Origin: Methanosarcinales archaeon
Lineage (GTDB): Archaea; Halobacteriota; Methanosarcinia; Methanosarcinales; Methanogasteraceae
NCBI GenBank assembly: GCA_030605805.1
Contig: JAUWHQ010000205.1
Span: forward strand, 1-23,407
Reading direction: 5' to 3'
Length of the DNA stretch: 23,407 nt
Shown: one piece after another, positions 7,117-14,031 of the stretch
How positions within the stretch are numbered: position 1 is the stretch's first letter
Layout of the letters: every line of letters begins with the position of its first letter
The notes under the pieces: generated by a model
Seen by the model: only the letters and a program-made list of their open reading frames with translations
The model's database searches: none
Told to the model about the DNA's origin: nothing
Position numbers and translations under genes: made by a program

Positions 7117-7557
7117 ATTCGTTTTGGCGATGCGGTGTGGCAATAGCATGAAAACCTGTGGCAGCCGGACTTGTGTTATCTGCACCATTTGCAAGTGTTG
7201 TGGCTGCCGGCTATGTCCGGATCGGAAGAAAGCCGTGAAGGGGTTTTATCCCTTGGTTGGCTGTTCGGTAGGTCTTATCGGCACGATATACGGATTCCCT
7301 TCTTCATTCATCTCGGAGGATTTGACCACGACATAAAAAATAAAAAAAGAGGGGAAGGAATCTTGCAATCCTGCCCTGAAACGTGTAGGGCTCGTTGCGT
7401 TCCTTGATATATGCCTCTGGTAGGGCGTATATAAATGCATGATCCAAGAGCGGGGTGAAAGTGAATGGTCTCCACACTACCTGATTTTGGCTGATATTTA
7501 TCCGTGTTTGCGGCTTTTTTCGGGATCTCCACAAAACCAGTCATGCACAGTCGTCAA
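7117..7557. other. Gene-poor region downstream of AOR
   Basis: About 440 nt between the AOR stop and the small membrane-protein promoter. It holds a short Cys-rich plus-strand frame at 7148-7336 (reported under findings) and an inverted pair GGCAGCC/GGCTGCC about 40 nt apart near 7150-7210. It also holds a T-rich run on the minus strand at 7334-7349, and TATATAAATG at 7429-7438 that could act as TATA on either strand. No convincing conserved gene was recognised. Confidence 0.35.
7334..7349 (-). terminator. T-rich tract, possible AOR terminator
   Basis: The minus strand reads TTTTTTTATTTTTT, about 210 nt downstream of the AOR stop. It is the strongest oligo-T signal after AOR, so it may mark the end of that transcript. 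The distance makes this uncertain. Confidence 0.3.
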
Positions 7558-9297
7558 CTATCTCTTAAAAACCATGCTTGCAACCCCGAGCTCCTCCAGC
7601 TTCCAGCGGGCAGGCACCCCATCCAGCCCCCATCCCCGAAACCTGTAATATTCGTCCAGCGCACGCTCAAATTCGCCGCGATCGATGCCGCCATCGCCAA
7701 AGAACCGGGCAGGCAGCGTGTCATCTGCTCGTGTGAACCCTGCACGCAGATTGAACATACGCTCAAGATTCCATATCCGCTCGCCTGTGCGCAGCAGATC
7801 CTCTGATCTGTACGAAATTCCGGTTACAGCGCTAAGCATGTCTGAATACTCCTCTGCTGAGAGAGCAAAGGATGAAAAACGGCACATCACGAGCGAATCC
7901 ATCGCAGCCGAGAGATTCTGGAAGATGCATACCAGTCCTGGCTTCCCGATGAGGGTGCGCCGGTCGATCAGCTTCGGTTTGCCGATGATCTCGGGCGCAA
8001 CCATGTATGCCCGCGTATGGCATCCGCCGCGGTTTGATGTCGCATAGGCAAGCGCCTGCCCTAGCACGCCCCGCGGATCGTATCCGGGCAGTTCCATCCC
8101 CTTCGAGTGTATGCTCGCCTCTCCAGCGTTCCTCATCTCTGAGTATGCCCTTGATCCCATACCCAGTTCGTCTCCGATCCCTTCCCGCTCCCCGATCATG
8201 GAGACCAGTTCGGTCAACTCGTGTGTCTCTCCGCATATCTCCTGATGGCAGGCGACGGTTGAACCGCAGGAGATCGTATCCATGCCATAATCGTTGCATA
8301 TCCGATTTGCGTCCGTGATTTTATCAAAATCGTCGTTATCACAGTCAGGTCCGAACATCGCGATCGTTTCATACTCAGGAATCTCGATACCTTCCTCTGT
8401 ACTGCGTTTGCATGCAACAGAGCATTTGTGACAGGAATGTCTCTTTAACCTGTAATTTTCTATGATGTATTCGCCGGATATCGACTCGACATCCCCGAAT
8501 TGCATATTCCTGAAGTTCCTATTGGGCATCAGTTTGAAATGGTTGATCAGATTCACGAGCGAGGGAGTTCCGTAAGTCGAGAGGCTTTTGAGTGCGGGAT
8601 TTGCGCGCAGCAGCCGCAGAATCTCCTCGCTGGCATCCCTGAACCTTTCCTCGTCAGCAACACCGGGTTTGCCAGTCCCACGGAGAACGATCGCCTTCAG
8701 CCGCTTCTGCCCCATCACAGCACCGATGCCACCCCGCCCGGACGCATGGATGCGGTCATTCATAATGTTTGCGAACCTGACGCCGCTTTCTCCGGCGCGC
8801 CCGATACATGCCACCCGTCCGCCATGTTCAGCCGTCAGCAGTTCTGTTGCCTCGCGCACGTTTGTCCCCCACAGGTGAGGCGCATCGTTGATGCTGATGT
8901 CATCATCATCGATTCTGATATACACCGGGGCATCAGACCTTCCGGTGATGATCAGCGCATCAAGGCGGGCGCGTTTCAATTCACTTCCGAAAAAGCCCCC
9001 TCCGCTTGAATCAACGATTGTGCCGGTGAGCGGCGACCTCGTGATGAATGAGTGCCGCCCCGACATCGGCGCGATGCCTGTGAGCGGACCCACTGCAAGT
9101 ATGAGCGGGGCAGAGAGCGTATCTGAAGCTGGAGATGAAACTGGAGATGAAGCGGGGTCTGTCATGCCGCACAGAAGAGCCACGCCAAGCCCTCTTCCGC
9201 CAAGAAAGTCTCTTGCAAGGTCTTCTGAAAGCCGGGTGCGTCTGATTGTTCCGCGATCAAGATCGATTGTAGCGATGTTTCCAGTCCAGCCGTGCAT
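7558..9297 (-). CDS. aor: Aldehyde:ferredoxin oxidoreductase (tungsten/molybdopterin enzyme)
   Basis: 579 aa from ATG 9297; it oxidises aldehydes to carboxylic acids with ferredoxin as acceptor, in the cytoplasm. N-terminal domain: WTGNIATIDLDRG, then FLGGRGLGVALL, GPLTGIAPMSGRHSF and SSGGGFFGSELKRA. The [4Fe-4S] ligands are C289, C292 and C296 (CHKCSVAC), with a fourth candidate at C472 (SLVMCRFS). The pterin-binding blocks DYGMDTISCG and GYDPRGVLGQALAYATSNRG are present. The open frame continues to a TTG at 9366, but ATG MHGWTGN matches the family start and has GGTGAC about 13 nt upstream. The subtype (AOR, FOR or another) cannot be fixed from sequence alone. A surface protein is upstream on the same strand, 170 nt away. 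In such an archaeon it may serve amino-acid or acid/aldehyde metabolism. Confidence 0.93.
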   Translation of the reverse strand: MHGWTGNIATIDLDRGTIRRTRLSEDLARDFLGGRGLGVALLCGMTDPASSPVSSPASDTLSAPLILAVGPLTGIAPMSGRHSFITRSPLTGTIVDSSGGGFFGSELKRARLDALIITGRSDAPVYIRIDDDDISINDAPHLWGTNVREATELLTAEHGGRVACIGRAGESGVRFANIMNDRIHASGRGGIGAVMGQKRLKAIVLRGTGKPGVADEERFRDASEEILRLLRANPALKSLSTYGTPSLVNLINHFKLMPNRNFRNMQFGDVESISGEYIIENYRLKRHSCHKCSVACKRSTEEGIEIPEYETIAMFGPDCDNDDFDKITDANRICNDYGMDTISCGSTVACHQEICGETHELTELVSMIGEREGIGDELGMGSRAYSEMRNAGEASIHSKGMELPGYDPRGVLGQALAYATSNRGGCHTRAYMVAPEIIGKPKLIDRRTLIGKPGLVCIFQNLSAAMDSLVMCRFSSFALSAEEYSDMLSAVTGISYRSEDLLRTGERIWNLERMFNLRAGFTRADDTLPARFFGDGGIDRGEFERALDEYYRFRGWGLDGVPARWKLEELGVASMVFKR

Positions 9298-9340
9298 CTT
9301 TGTATGTGGCGTCACCTGTACTCTCTTATCGGTGATGGCA

Positions 9341-9348
9341 GATATATC
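9341..9348 (-). promoter_or_regulatory. TATA-like element upstream of aor
   Basis: GATATATC, itself palindromic, about 45-50 nt before ATG 9297. It leaves a leader of roughly 20-25 nt containing AGGTGAC. It also supports the ATG over the TTG at 9366, which would lie upstream of the promoter. Confidence 0.45.
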
Positions 9349-9467
9349 TCGCACATACCAGGGCAACGGAAGATTCGAATGATCCGGCTGATTTGAATGA
9401 TTCGGACAGTGAACGGGCGAGCATCACACAAAATAGAGAGGTCTTGCCACATCGAGCCCGGAGTTCC

Positions 9468-10067
9468 TCATCTCCTGCGCCACAGAACCGCGGCAATCCC
9501 GATCGCCACGCCGATGATCGCGATCACCCGGACCACGATCGAAAGATCCATCCCGCCCGTTTCAGCCCCCTCTTCTCTGGTTGGTCTGGTCGGAATCCCC
9601 CTTGCGATCGGCGTAACCCGCGTGGTAGGCATTGGTGTGGGCGGCGGGGGCGGCGTTGTGACCGATAATTCGACAGACTGCCATGTATACGGATCGTTTG
9701 CGATGTTGTCTGCAATTCTGATTATATGCGTCCCTACAGATGCATTCTCACTTGCATGAATCGTTATCCGGTACTCGGCAGTCTCACCGACATCGATGGT
9801 CTGCGATTCCACGGGAGATGCCGTTATTCCGGGTGGCAGGTCCTGAAATATAAGATTGGCGTCATAGCAGAGGTTTCCATGATTCGTGATCGATATGCGG
9901 GATGTTGCAATCGATCCCTGTTGAATCTCGATAGGCGGGATCGTGCCCGGTGTGGCATAATCAGTGTATGCCACGTCATCCCCTATGACCGATGCCGCCG
10001 GATTTACGAGCACTAATAGCACTAAGAGCACTAACCACACCAGCAGTGCACGGATGATCGTTTTCAT
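9468..10067 (-). CDS. Secreted, C-terminally membrane-anchored protein with NEW3-like beta domain
   Basis: 199 aa from ATG 10067. Residues 1-26 form a signal peptide (MKTIIRALLVW then a Leu/Val core, ending NPAAS). Residues about 45-137 form a beta-sandwich-like region with the NEW3/CARDB-style pattern: GSIATSRISITNHGN, QDLPPGITASP and VGETAEYRITIHA. Then comes a Pro/Thr-rich linker (138-168, with five consecutive Pro) and one TM segment (about 174-196) closed by RRR. The protein is probably anchored to the outside of the cell membrane. No Shine-Dalgarno is evident; a TATA-like element at 10112-10118 lies about 48 nt upstream. The frame extends to 10163, but that would place the start before the promoter. 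It is a cell-surface structural or adhesion-type domain; no specific function can be given. Confidence 0.75.
   Translation of the reverse strand: MKTIIRALLVWLVLLVLLVLVNPAASVIGDDVAYTDYATPGTIPPIEIQQGSIATSRISITNHGNLCYDANLIFQDLPPGITASPVESQTIDVGETAEYRITIHASENASVGTHIIRIADNIANDPYTWQSVELSVTTPPPPPTPMPTTRVTPIARGIPTRPTREEGAETGGMDLSIVVRVIAIIGVAIGIAAVLWRRR
10008..10034 (-). repeat. Three 9-bp tandem repeats inside the signal-peptide coding region
   Basis: Plus-strand units GAGCACTAA, TAGCACTAA and GAGCACTAA, differing at one base. On the coding strand they give the Leu-Leu-Val-type core of the signal peptide. Being in phase (9 bp), gain or loss of a unit would change hydrophobic-core length without a frameshift. 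Confidence 0.6.
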
Positions 10068-10111
10068 CAGTATGTAACATGTGTCTGACAGATGCATAAG
10101 ACTTATGCCGA

Positions 10112-10118
10112 TATTTAA
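10112..10118 (-). promoter_or_regulatory. TATA-like element of the surface-protein gene
   Basis: TTAAATA on the minus strand, about 48 nt upstream of ATG 10067. It is in the divergent spacer shared with rfcS. Confidence 0.4.
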
Positions 10119-10222
10119 GCGGTGGTTTTGAGGAGCACACCCCACACGCAGTCCTAACCGCACGATTTATTACCCGAAACATTAAGATATTAACAGACAA
10201 TAGGCTCATGGACTCATCGCGC

Positions 10223-10228
10223 GGAGGG
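10223..10228 (+). promoter_or_regulatory. Shine-Dalgarno pointing to a non-ATG start of rfcS
   Basis: GGAGGG, 4 nt before ATT 10233 and 7 nt before ATC 10236. It also lies inside an overlapping out-of-frame ORF from ATG 10208 (33 codons) that does not resemble RfcS. Confidence 0.5.
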
Positions 10229-10235
10229 TTTTATT

Positions 10236-11195
10236 ATCAAACAGGAAATATGGATCGAGAAGTACCGACCAAAGAAGCTGTCAGACGTGGTCGGGCAGGC
10301 TAACACGGTCGGACGGCTGATCTCTTACGTGCATACAAAAAACCTGCCGCATCTGATGTTCACAGGTCCGCCCGGCGTCGGAAAGACCGCATCCGCGGTA
10401 TCCATAGCAAGAGAACTCTTTGGCGATGAGTGGCATTCCAATTTTATCGAACTGAATGCCAGCGATGAGCGCGGCATCGATGTGGTGCGGCACAAGATCA
10501 AGAACTTTGCAAGGATGTCGCCTGTCGGAGACGCCGAATTCAAGATCATCTTTCTGGACGAAGCTGATGCACTGACCTCTGACGCCCAATCTGCGCTGCG
10601 CAGGACGATGGAGAAGTACACGCAGACATGCAGGTTCATACTGTCATGTAACTACTCATCAAGGATTATAGAGCCGATTCAATCGAGATGCGCGGTCTAC
10701 CGGTTCAACCAGGTCTCAGATGATGCAATCGAGGAGAGAGTCAGGTACATCACCGACTGCGAGCATCTTGACATCACAGACGAGGGCATCAGAGCGGTCA
10801 CGTACGTTGCCCGCGGCGACATGCGAAAAGCTATCAATGCGCTGCAGGCGGCAGCGATGCTCGGCACGACCATCGATCGCGATGACATATACCAGATAAC
10901 AGCAACAGCACGTCCCGAGGAGATCAAAAAGCTGATCCTGAGTGCGTACGGAGGCGATTTTGCAGAATCTCGCAGGGGACTGGATGATCTATTGACCAAA
11001 CAGGGATTATCCGGTGAGGATGTTGTCGGGCAGATATACAGGGCGGTGTTTGATATCAATGAAATTCCTGACCGCAAGAAGGTTGAATCGATAGACAAAA
11101 TCGGAGAGATCGATTTCAGGATCACGGAAGGCGCAAACGAGCGAATACAGCTTGATGCGCTTTTATCATGGTTTGTATTATCGGGGAATGGTTAA
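10236..11195 (+). CDS. rfcS: Replication factor C small subunit (clamp loader)
   Basis: 319 aa if initiated at ATC 10236. It is the AAA+ ATPase subunit that, with RfcL, loads PCNA onto primed DNA. Motifs: EIWIEKYRPKKLSDVVGQ (4-21, the family N-terminus), Walker A GPPGVGKT (44-51), Walker B IIFLDEAD (104-111), sensor 1 SCNYSS and the RFC signature SRC (150-152). The first usual start codon in frame is GTG 10287, but that removes the invariant EKYRP. Upstream the frame is open to 10194 and contains no ATG, GTG or TTG. GGAGGG at 10223-10228 points to ATT 10233 or ATC 10236. Length with ATC is normal (about 315-325). So either a non-canonical start is used or the start codon carries a base error. 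It is the first gene of a four-gene operon. Confidence 0.9.
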   Translation: MKQEIWIEKYRPKKLSDVVGQANTVGRLISYVHTKNLPHLMFTGPPGVGKTASAVSIARELFGDEWHSNFIELNASDERGIDVVRHKIKNFARMSPVGDAEFKIIFLDEADALTSDAQSALRRTMEKYTQTCRFILSCNYSSRIIEPIQSRCAVYRFNQVSDDAIEERVRYITDCEHLDITDEGIRAVTYVARGDMRKAINALQAAAMLGTTIDRDDIYQITATARPEEIKKLILSAYGGDFAESRRGLDDLLTKQGLSGEDVVGQIYRAVFDINEIPDRKKVESIDKIGEIDFRITEGANERIQLDALLSWFVLSGNG

Positions 11196-11208
11196 ATCGG
11201 AGGTTATA

Positions 11209-11937
11209 ATGAACGATCGAGTACCTACAGGAATACCAGGGTTCGATGAACTCTGCGAAAACGGATTGGTAAGAAATCGGACCTACCTGCTCTCAGGGAC
11301 TTCAGGTACTGGCAAAACAAACTTTGCGTTCCAGTTTCTGTACAACGGGATCAAACAGTACGGCGAAAACGGCATCTTTGTCGCAACCGAGGAACGCCTC
11401 ACACAGATCCGGGAGAATCTTTCGAGGTTCGGGTGGGACATTGAGGCGCTTGAAGCGGAAGATAAGCTTGCGATCATCGATGCATGCTCCACAAAGATCG
11501 GCATTCCGTCGCAGGAGCGATATGTGGATGTGCGCCCATTTGATATGCGTGCTATCCTTGACCAGATCATCGTGATACAGGATGAAATCGGTGCGAAACG
11601 CGCTGTGATCGATTCGAGCACGTCCGTCGGATTTCACTTCCAGGATCCGGCAAAGATCAGGATCGAACTGCTCAAACTGAGCACGACCCTTGAGATCCTG
11701 GGTCTGACATCGATCCTGACCTGCGAGATCATCGACGACACCATGCAGAGTAGATTTGGTGTCGAGAACTTCGTGACCGAGGGCACGATCATGCTGTACA
11801 ACCAGCGCCGCAAGAGCGTGCGTGTCCGCAGTATGGAGATCTTCAAGATGCGTGGATCAGACCACAGCAAGGACATCCACCCGTATGAGATCACATCGGA
11901 AGGCATAGTCATCCATCCGCACGAAGAGGTCTACTAA
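11209..11937 (+). CDS. KaiC-like/RadA-superfamily ATPase, single domain
   Basis: 242 aa. It is a RecA-fold ATPase of the archaeal KaiC-like group, whose biological roles are mostly unknown (signalling or regulation is suspected). The N-terminal PTGIPGFDEL is typical. Walker A is GTSGTGKT (30-37), the paired acidic residues follow in VATEERL (E61-E62), and the Walker B-like strand is RAVIDSST (131-138). The C-terminal part VRSMEIFKMRGSDHS matches the family 'K.RGs.H' segment. A second KaiC domain is absent. ATG 11209 is chosen because CGGAGGT lies just before it, 13 nt after the rfcS stop; the longer frame overlaps rfcS. It is cotranscribed with rfcS and the next two genes, which suggests a link to DNA metabolism or its control, but that is inference. 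Confidence 0.9.
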   Translation: MNDRVPTGIPGFDELCENGLVRNRTYLLSGTSGTGKTNFAFQFLYNGIKQYGENGIFVATEERLTQIRENLSRFGWDIEALEAEDKLAIIDACSTKIGIPSQERYVDVRPFDMRAILDQIIVIQDEIGAKRAVIDSSTSVGFHFQDPAKIRIELLKLSTTLEILGLTSILTCEIIDDTMQSRFGVENFVTEGTIMLYNQRRKSVRVRSMEIFKMRGSDHSKDIHPYEITSEGIVIHPHEEVY

Positions 11938-11967
11938 AAGACAGCAGGAACCCTCAGGTCAATTGGG

Positions 11968-12987
11968 ATGCGGCTCCACGATATCTTCCATCTCGAGGCG
12001 GCAGAACCCGTGTTTCTGGCAGAGAACAGCTTCTACGATCAGAAACAAGCCCCGCTCACAGACCGTTACCTCGAAGAACTCGGCATGGCTGCCAATATCG
12101 GTAGCAACAATAGTTCCATACAACTGATCGATCAGGGTAGTGGTGCCCCGATCGCTGTCGCGGTTTATGTCCACTCACAGGGCATCGATCACTGGCTCGT
12201 GCTCACGAACGTGATCTCAAAGGACACGCGTTTTCCAGGCAGGATAGCTGATATCTTTGGCAGCAAAAGCGAGATTCTCGAAACAGATGCATCTGATCTG
12301 CGTGAGGCGGTAATCGAGTACTATTCAATCTTTCTTGCGAACGGGTGGCTATGTGAATCCTGCGCACGCGAAGAGATGCCGTACCTCGATCTCGGGGTGT
12401 TTGTATCGGTGCGTGAATTGCTGAACAGAACTCCGAAGGATGACGATAAACTGGATGAACCTGATGAACCGGGTCCTGCCGTGCGAAACAATCGTCTAAC
12501 GCGCCTTATTCGCAAAGCAACATTCGAAAAAGGATTTGATCTTGCCCGCGCAGATGTGCTTGAGATCTGCTGCGGAGACGGCAGCGCCACTGATGTGCTC
12601 CGCGAGATCGGCTGCGACCCGATCTGCATCGATTATGATATGTGCGATATCTGCGACGGACTGAAGAGCGGGGCGCTCCACGAGGAGAAATCAATCGTTC
12701 TTGACGCCGCAGAACTCTCGGAATTCTTCGATCGGGAGTTTGACTGCGTGGTTGGGTTCATGATCGGTCCGATCCAGCCGTTTAACCGGGATATGTGGGC
12801 ATCAGTCCTGCGTGAATCCGTAAAAGTCGTGCGGACGCATGGTATGTTGATCTTTACGTTCCACAACCGGGAGGAGCTTAAATTTGCCACAGAGGTGCTT
12901 GATGATTATGTAACCGCTACGGAGACACTTCCGAACACGCCTGATATCGGGTACGATCGATGGGTATATCTCGGTTGGGTAAAATGA
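11968..12987 (+). CDS. Class I SAM-dependent methyltransferase with an unknown N-terminal domain
   Basis: 339 aa. The C-terminal half is a Rossmann-type methyltransferase: motif I VLEICCGDGSAT (197-208), an acidic residue after beta-2 in CIDYD (D222), a DCVVGFMIG strand (259-267) and VRTHGMLIFTFHN near 289. The first 160 residues do not match a domain I know; they include a hydrophobic beta-like run PIAVAVYVHS and a WLCESCAREEM segment with C129 and C132. An acidic Pro-containing linker (DDDKLDEPDEPGP) joins the halves. The substrate is unknown. It lies 30 nt after the KaiC-like gene and 12 nt before the zinc finger gene, so it is very likely in the rfcS operon. Confidence 0.8.
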   Translation: MRLHDIFHLEAAEPVFLAENSFYDQKQAPLTDRYLEELGMAANIGSNNSSIQLIDQGSGAPIAVAVYVHSQGIDHWLVLTNVISKDTRFPGRIADIFGSKSEILETDASDLREAVIEYYSIFLANGWLCESCAREEMPYLDLGVFVSVRELLNRTPKDDDKLDEPDEPGPAVRNNRLTRLIRKATFEKGFDLARADVLEICCGDGSATDVLREIGCDPICIDYDMCDICDGLKSGALHEEKSIVLDAAELSEFFDREFDCVVGFMIGPIQPFNRDMWASVLRESVKVVRTHGMLIFTFHNREELKFATEVLDDYVTATETLPNTPDIGYDRWVYLGWVK

Positions 12988-12999
12988 TGTAGGGAATAG

Positions 13000-13608
13000 A
13001 TGGAAATTACAAACGAAACACAGATTATGGCTATCTGCCCTGCATGCGCATCAAATAAGCTTCACGATGTGCTGAAACGGCGTGGCAGCGATCAACTGGT
13101 GCGCTGCACAGAGTGCGGTAGCGTGCACAACGTAGCATCAACGACTCCTGCCGCCCCGCAAACCACGAGCGTTGCGATCATCGTGAGCAGTGGCGAGCTT
13201 TCGGCACGCTACTGCATCGAACTGCCGTCTGATCACGAGGTGTGCACGGGCGATGAACTGCTTGTGGACGATCCGTCCGCGGACGAGGTGCATCTGGCAG
13301 AGGTCGCCTCGATCGAGTCATGCGGGAAGCGGGTGTCATCCGCGGTTGCTGCAAAGATCGATACGATCTGGTCACGGGCGATTGACCGGGTGTCTGTGAA
13401 GGTGGCGATCCACGATGGCACCAGAACCAGATCGGTTCGGTTGCAGGAGTACGGGGACCGGGAGTTTACGGTCGGTGGTATCGAGGAGATTTCAGGGCGT
13501 AAATGCAGGATTATCAGAATCAAGACACGGGAACGTGGATTTCGTAAACATAACGGGGATGTTGTCTCTGCAAAGGATGTCAAGCGGATATTTGCGGAGA
13601 GGGTCTAA
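13000..13608 (+). CDS. HVO_0476 family zinc finger protein
   Basis: 202 aa. A zinc ribbon at the N-terminus uses C13-x2-C16 and C36-x2-C39 (ICPAC, RCTEC). The family-specific body follows, with DDPSADEVHLAEVASIES, RSVRLQEYGDREFTVG and IIRIKTRERGFRKHNGD near the C-terminus. This archaeal family has no established function; the ribbon and the basic C-terminus suggest nucleic-acid or protein contact. ATG 13000 follows TAGGGA by 4 nt and lies 12 nt after the methyltransferase stop, making it the last gene of the rfcS operon. An internal ATG at codon 10 is a less likely start because the upstream site fits the first ATG better. Confidence 0.85.
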   Translation: MEITNETQIMAICPACASNKLHDVLKRRGSDQLVRCTECGSVHNVASTTPAAPQTTSVAIIVSSGELSARYCIELPSDHEVCTGDELLVDDPSADEVHLAEVASIESCGKRVSSAVAAKIDTIWSRAIDRVSVKVAIHDGTRTRSVRLQEYGDREFTVGGIEEISGRKCRIIRIKTRERGFRKHNGDVVSAKDVKRIFAERV

Positions 13609-13741
13609 ATCGTGTCTCTGCCGGATTGAATATACCCCGGGCAAGTTGCAAATGGCAGGGATGCAGGATGGAATTAACGAAACAGTGGCGTGACAGCCAC
13701 CCGGGGTCTGGAAAGTTTTCTGATTCTGATAGATTCTGTGG

Positions 13742-13747
13742 TTTTTT
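13742..13747 (+). terminator. T6 tract, probable end of the rfcS operon transcript
   Basis: A run of six T about 134 nt after the last stop of the operon and about 40 nt after a small hairpin at 13685-13700. It is the best archaeal-type end signal in this spacer, though distant. Confidence 0.35.
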
Positions 13748-13777
13748 AAAAGATGCTGAAAAGTTTGGGCTTTTCAT

Positions 13778-13850
13778 TCTTTCTCGTCCTTGCACCTTCG
13801 CGTCTTTCTCGTTCCTCTGATATAACGCAAGGTCGCAAAGACGAGAGAGA
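13778..13850. repeat. Long imperfect inverted repeat (dispersed-repeat type)
   Basis: The left arm 13778-13802 (TCTTTCTCGTCCTTGCACCT...) and right arm 13826-13850 (CGCAAGGTCGCAAAGACGAG...) are reverse complements with a few mismatches and single-base offsets. They flank a 23-nt loop that itself repeats TCTTTCTCG. The TTTGCGACCTTGCG-type core resembles GC-phased intergenic palindromes seen dispersed in many prokaryotic genomes. No transposase is nearby. Confidence 0.6.
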
Positions 13851-14031
13851 AACTCCTGCGTTTTTTCACATACGCGAGGAAGCTACCGATGGCGACCATC
13901 GGAAAACATCAGAACTAGTCACTTTCGATATCGGTTGGAATTTTTCCGAAAGAATAAATCGCACGCCGGGCACAGAACAGCCTTTTTCGGTTTGACCGCG
14001 GCATAACCTTCGGGCAAGCGTAAATGATCAC

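Larger units (their letters stand above)
13609..14031. other. Intergenic region with several stem-loops
   Basis: About 420 nt between convergent operons. It holds a small hairpin GTGGC/GCCAC at 13685-13700, a T6 run at 13742-13747, the large inverted repeat at 13778-13850 and a perfect 7-bp hairpin CCGATGG/CCATCGG at 13886-13902 (loop CGA). No coding sequence is supported; the open frames here overlap the repeats and lack ribosome-binding sites. Confidence 0.5.

Noticed and set aside
7439..7806. Plus-strand frames of 69 and 100 aa
   Set aside because: They run antisense into the 3' end of aor, and their sequences look like translated complement of it.
7558..9366. aor starting at TTG 9366 (602 aa)
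   Set aside because: The extra 23 residues lie over the TATA-like element and do not match the family; ATG 9297 gives the usual MHGWTGN start.
9366..9467. Possible tRNA T-loop (GATTCGAATGATCC)
   Set aside because: No cloverleaf can be formed; the sequence is better described as a direct repeat with an internal palindrome.
10287..11195. rfcS starting at GTG 10287 (302 aa)
   Set aside because: It removes the invariant EKYRP N-terminus encoded in the same frame just upstream, so a start near 10233-10236 is preferred.
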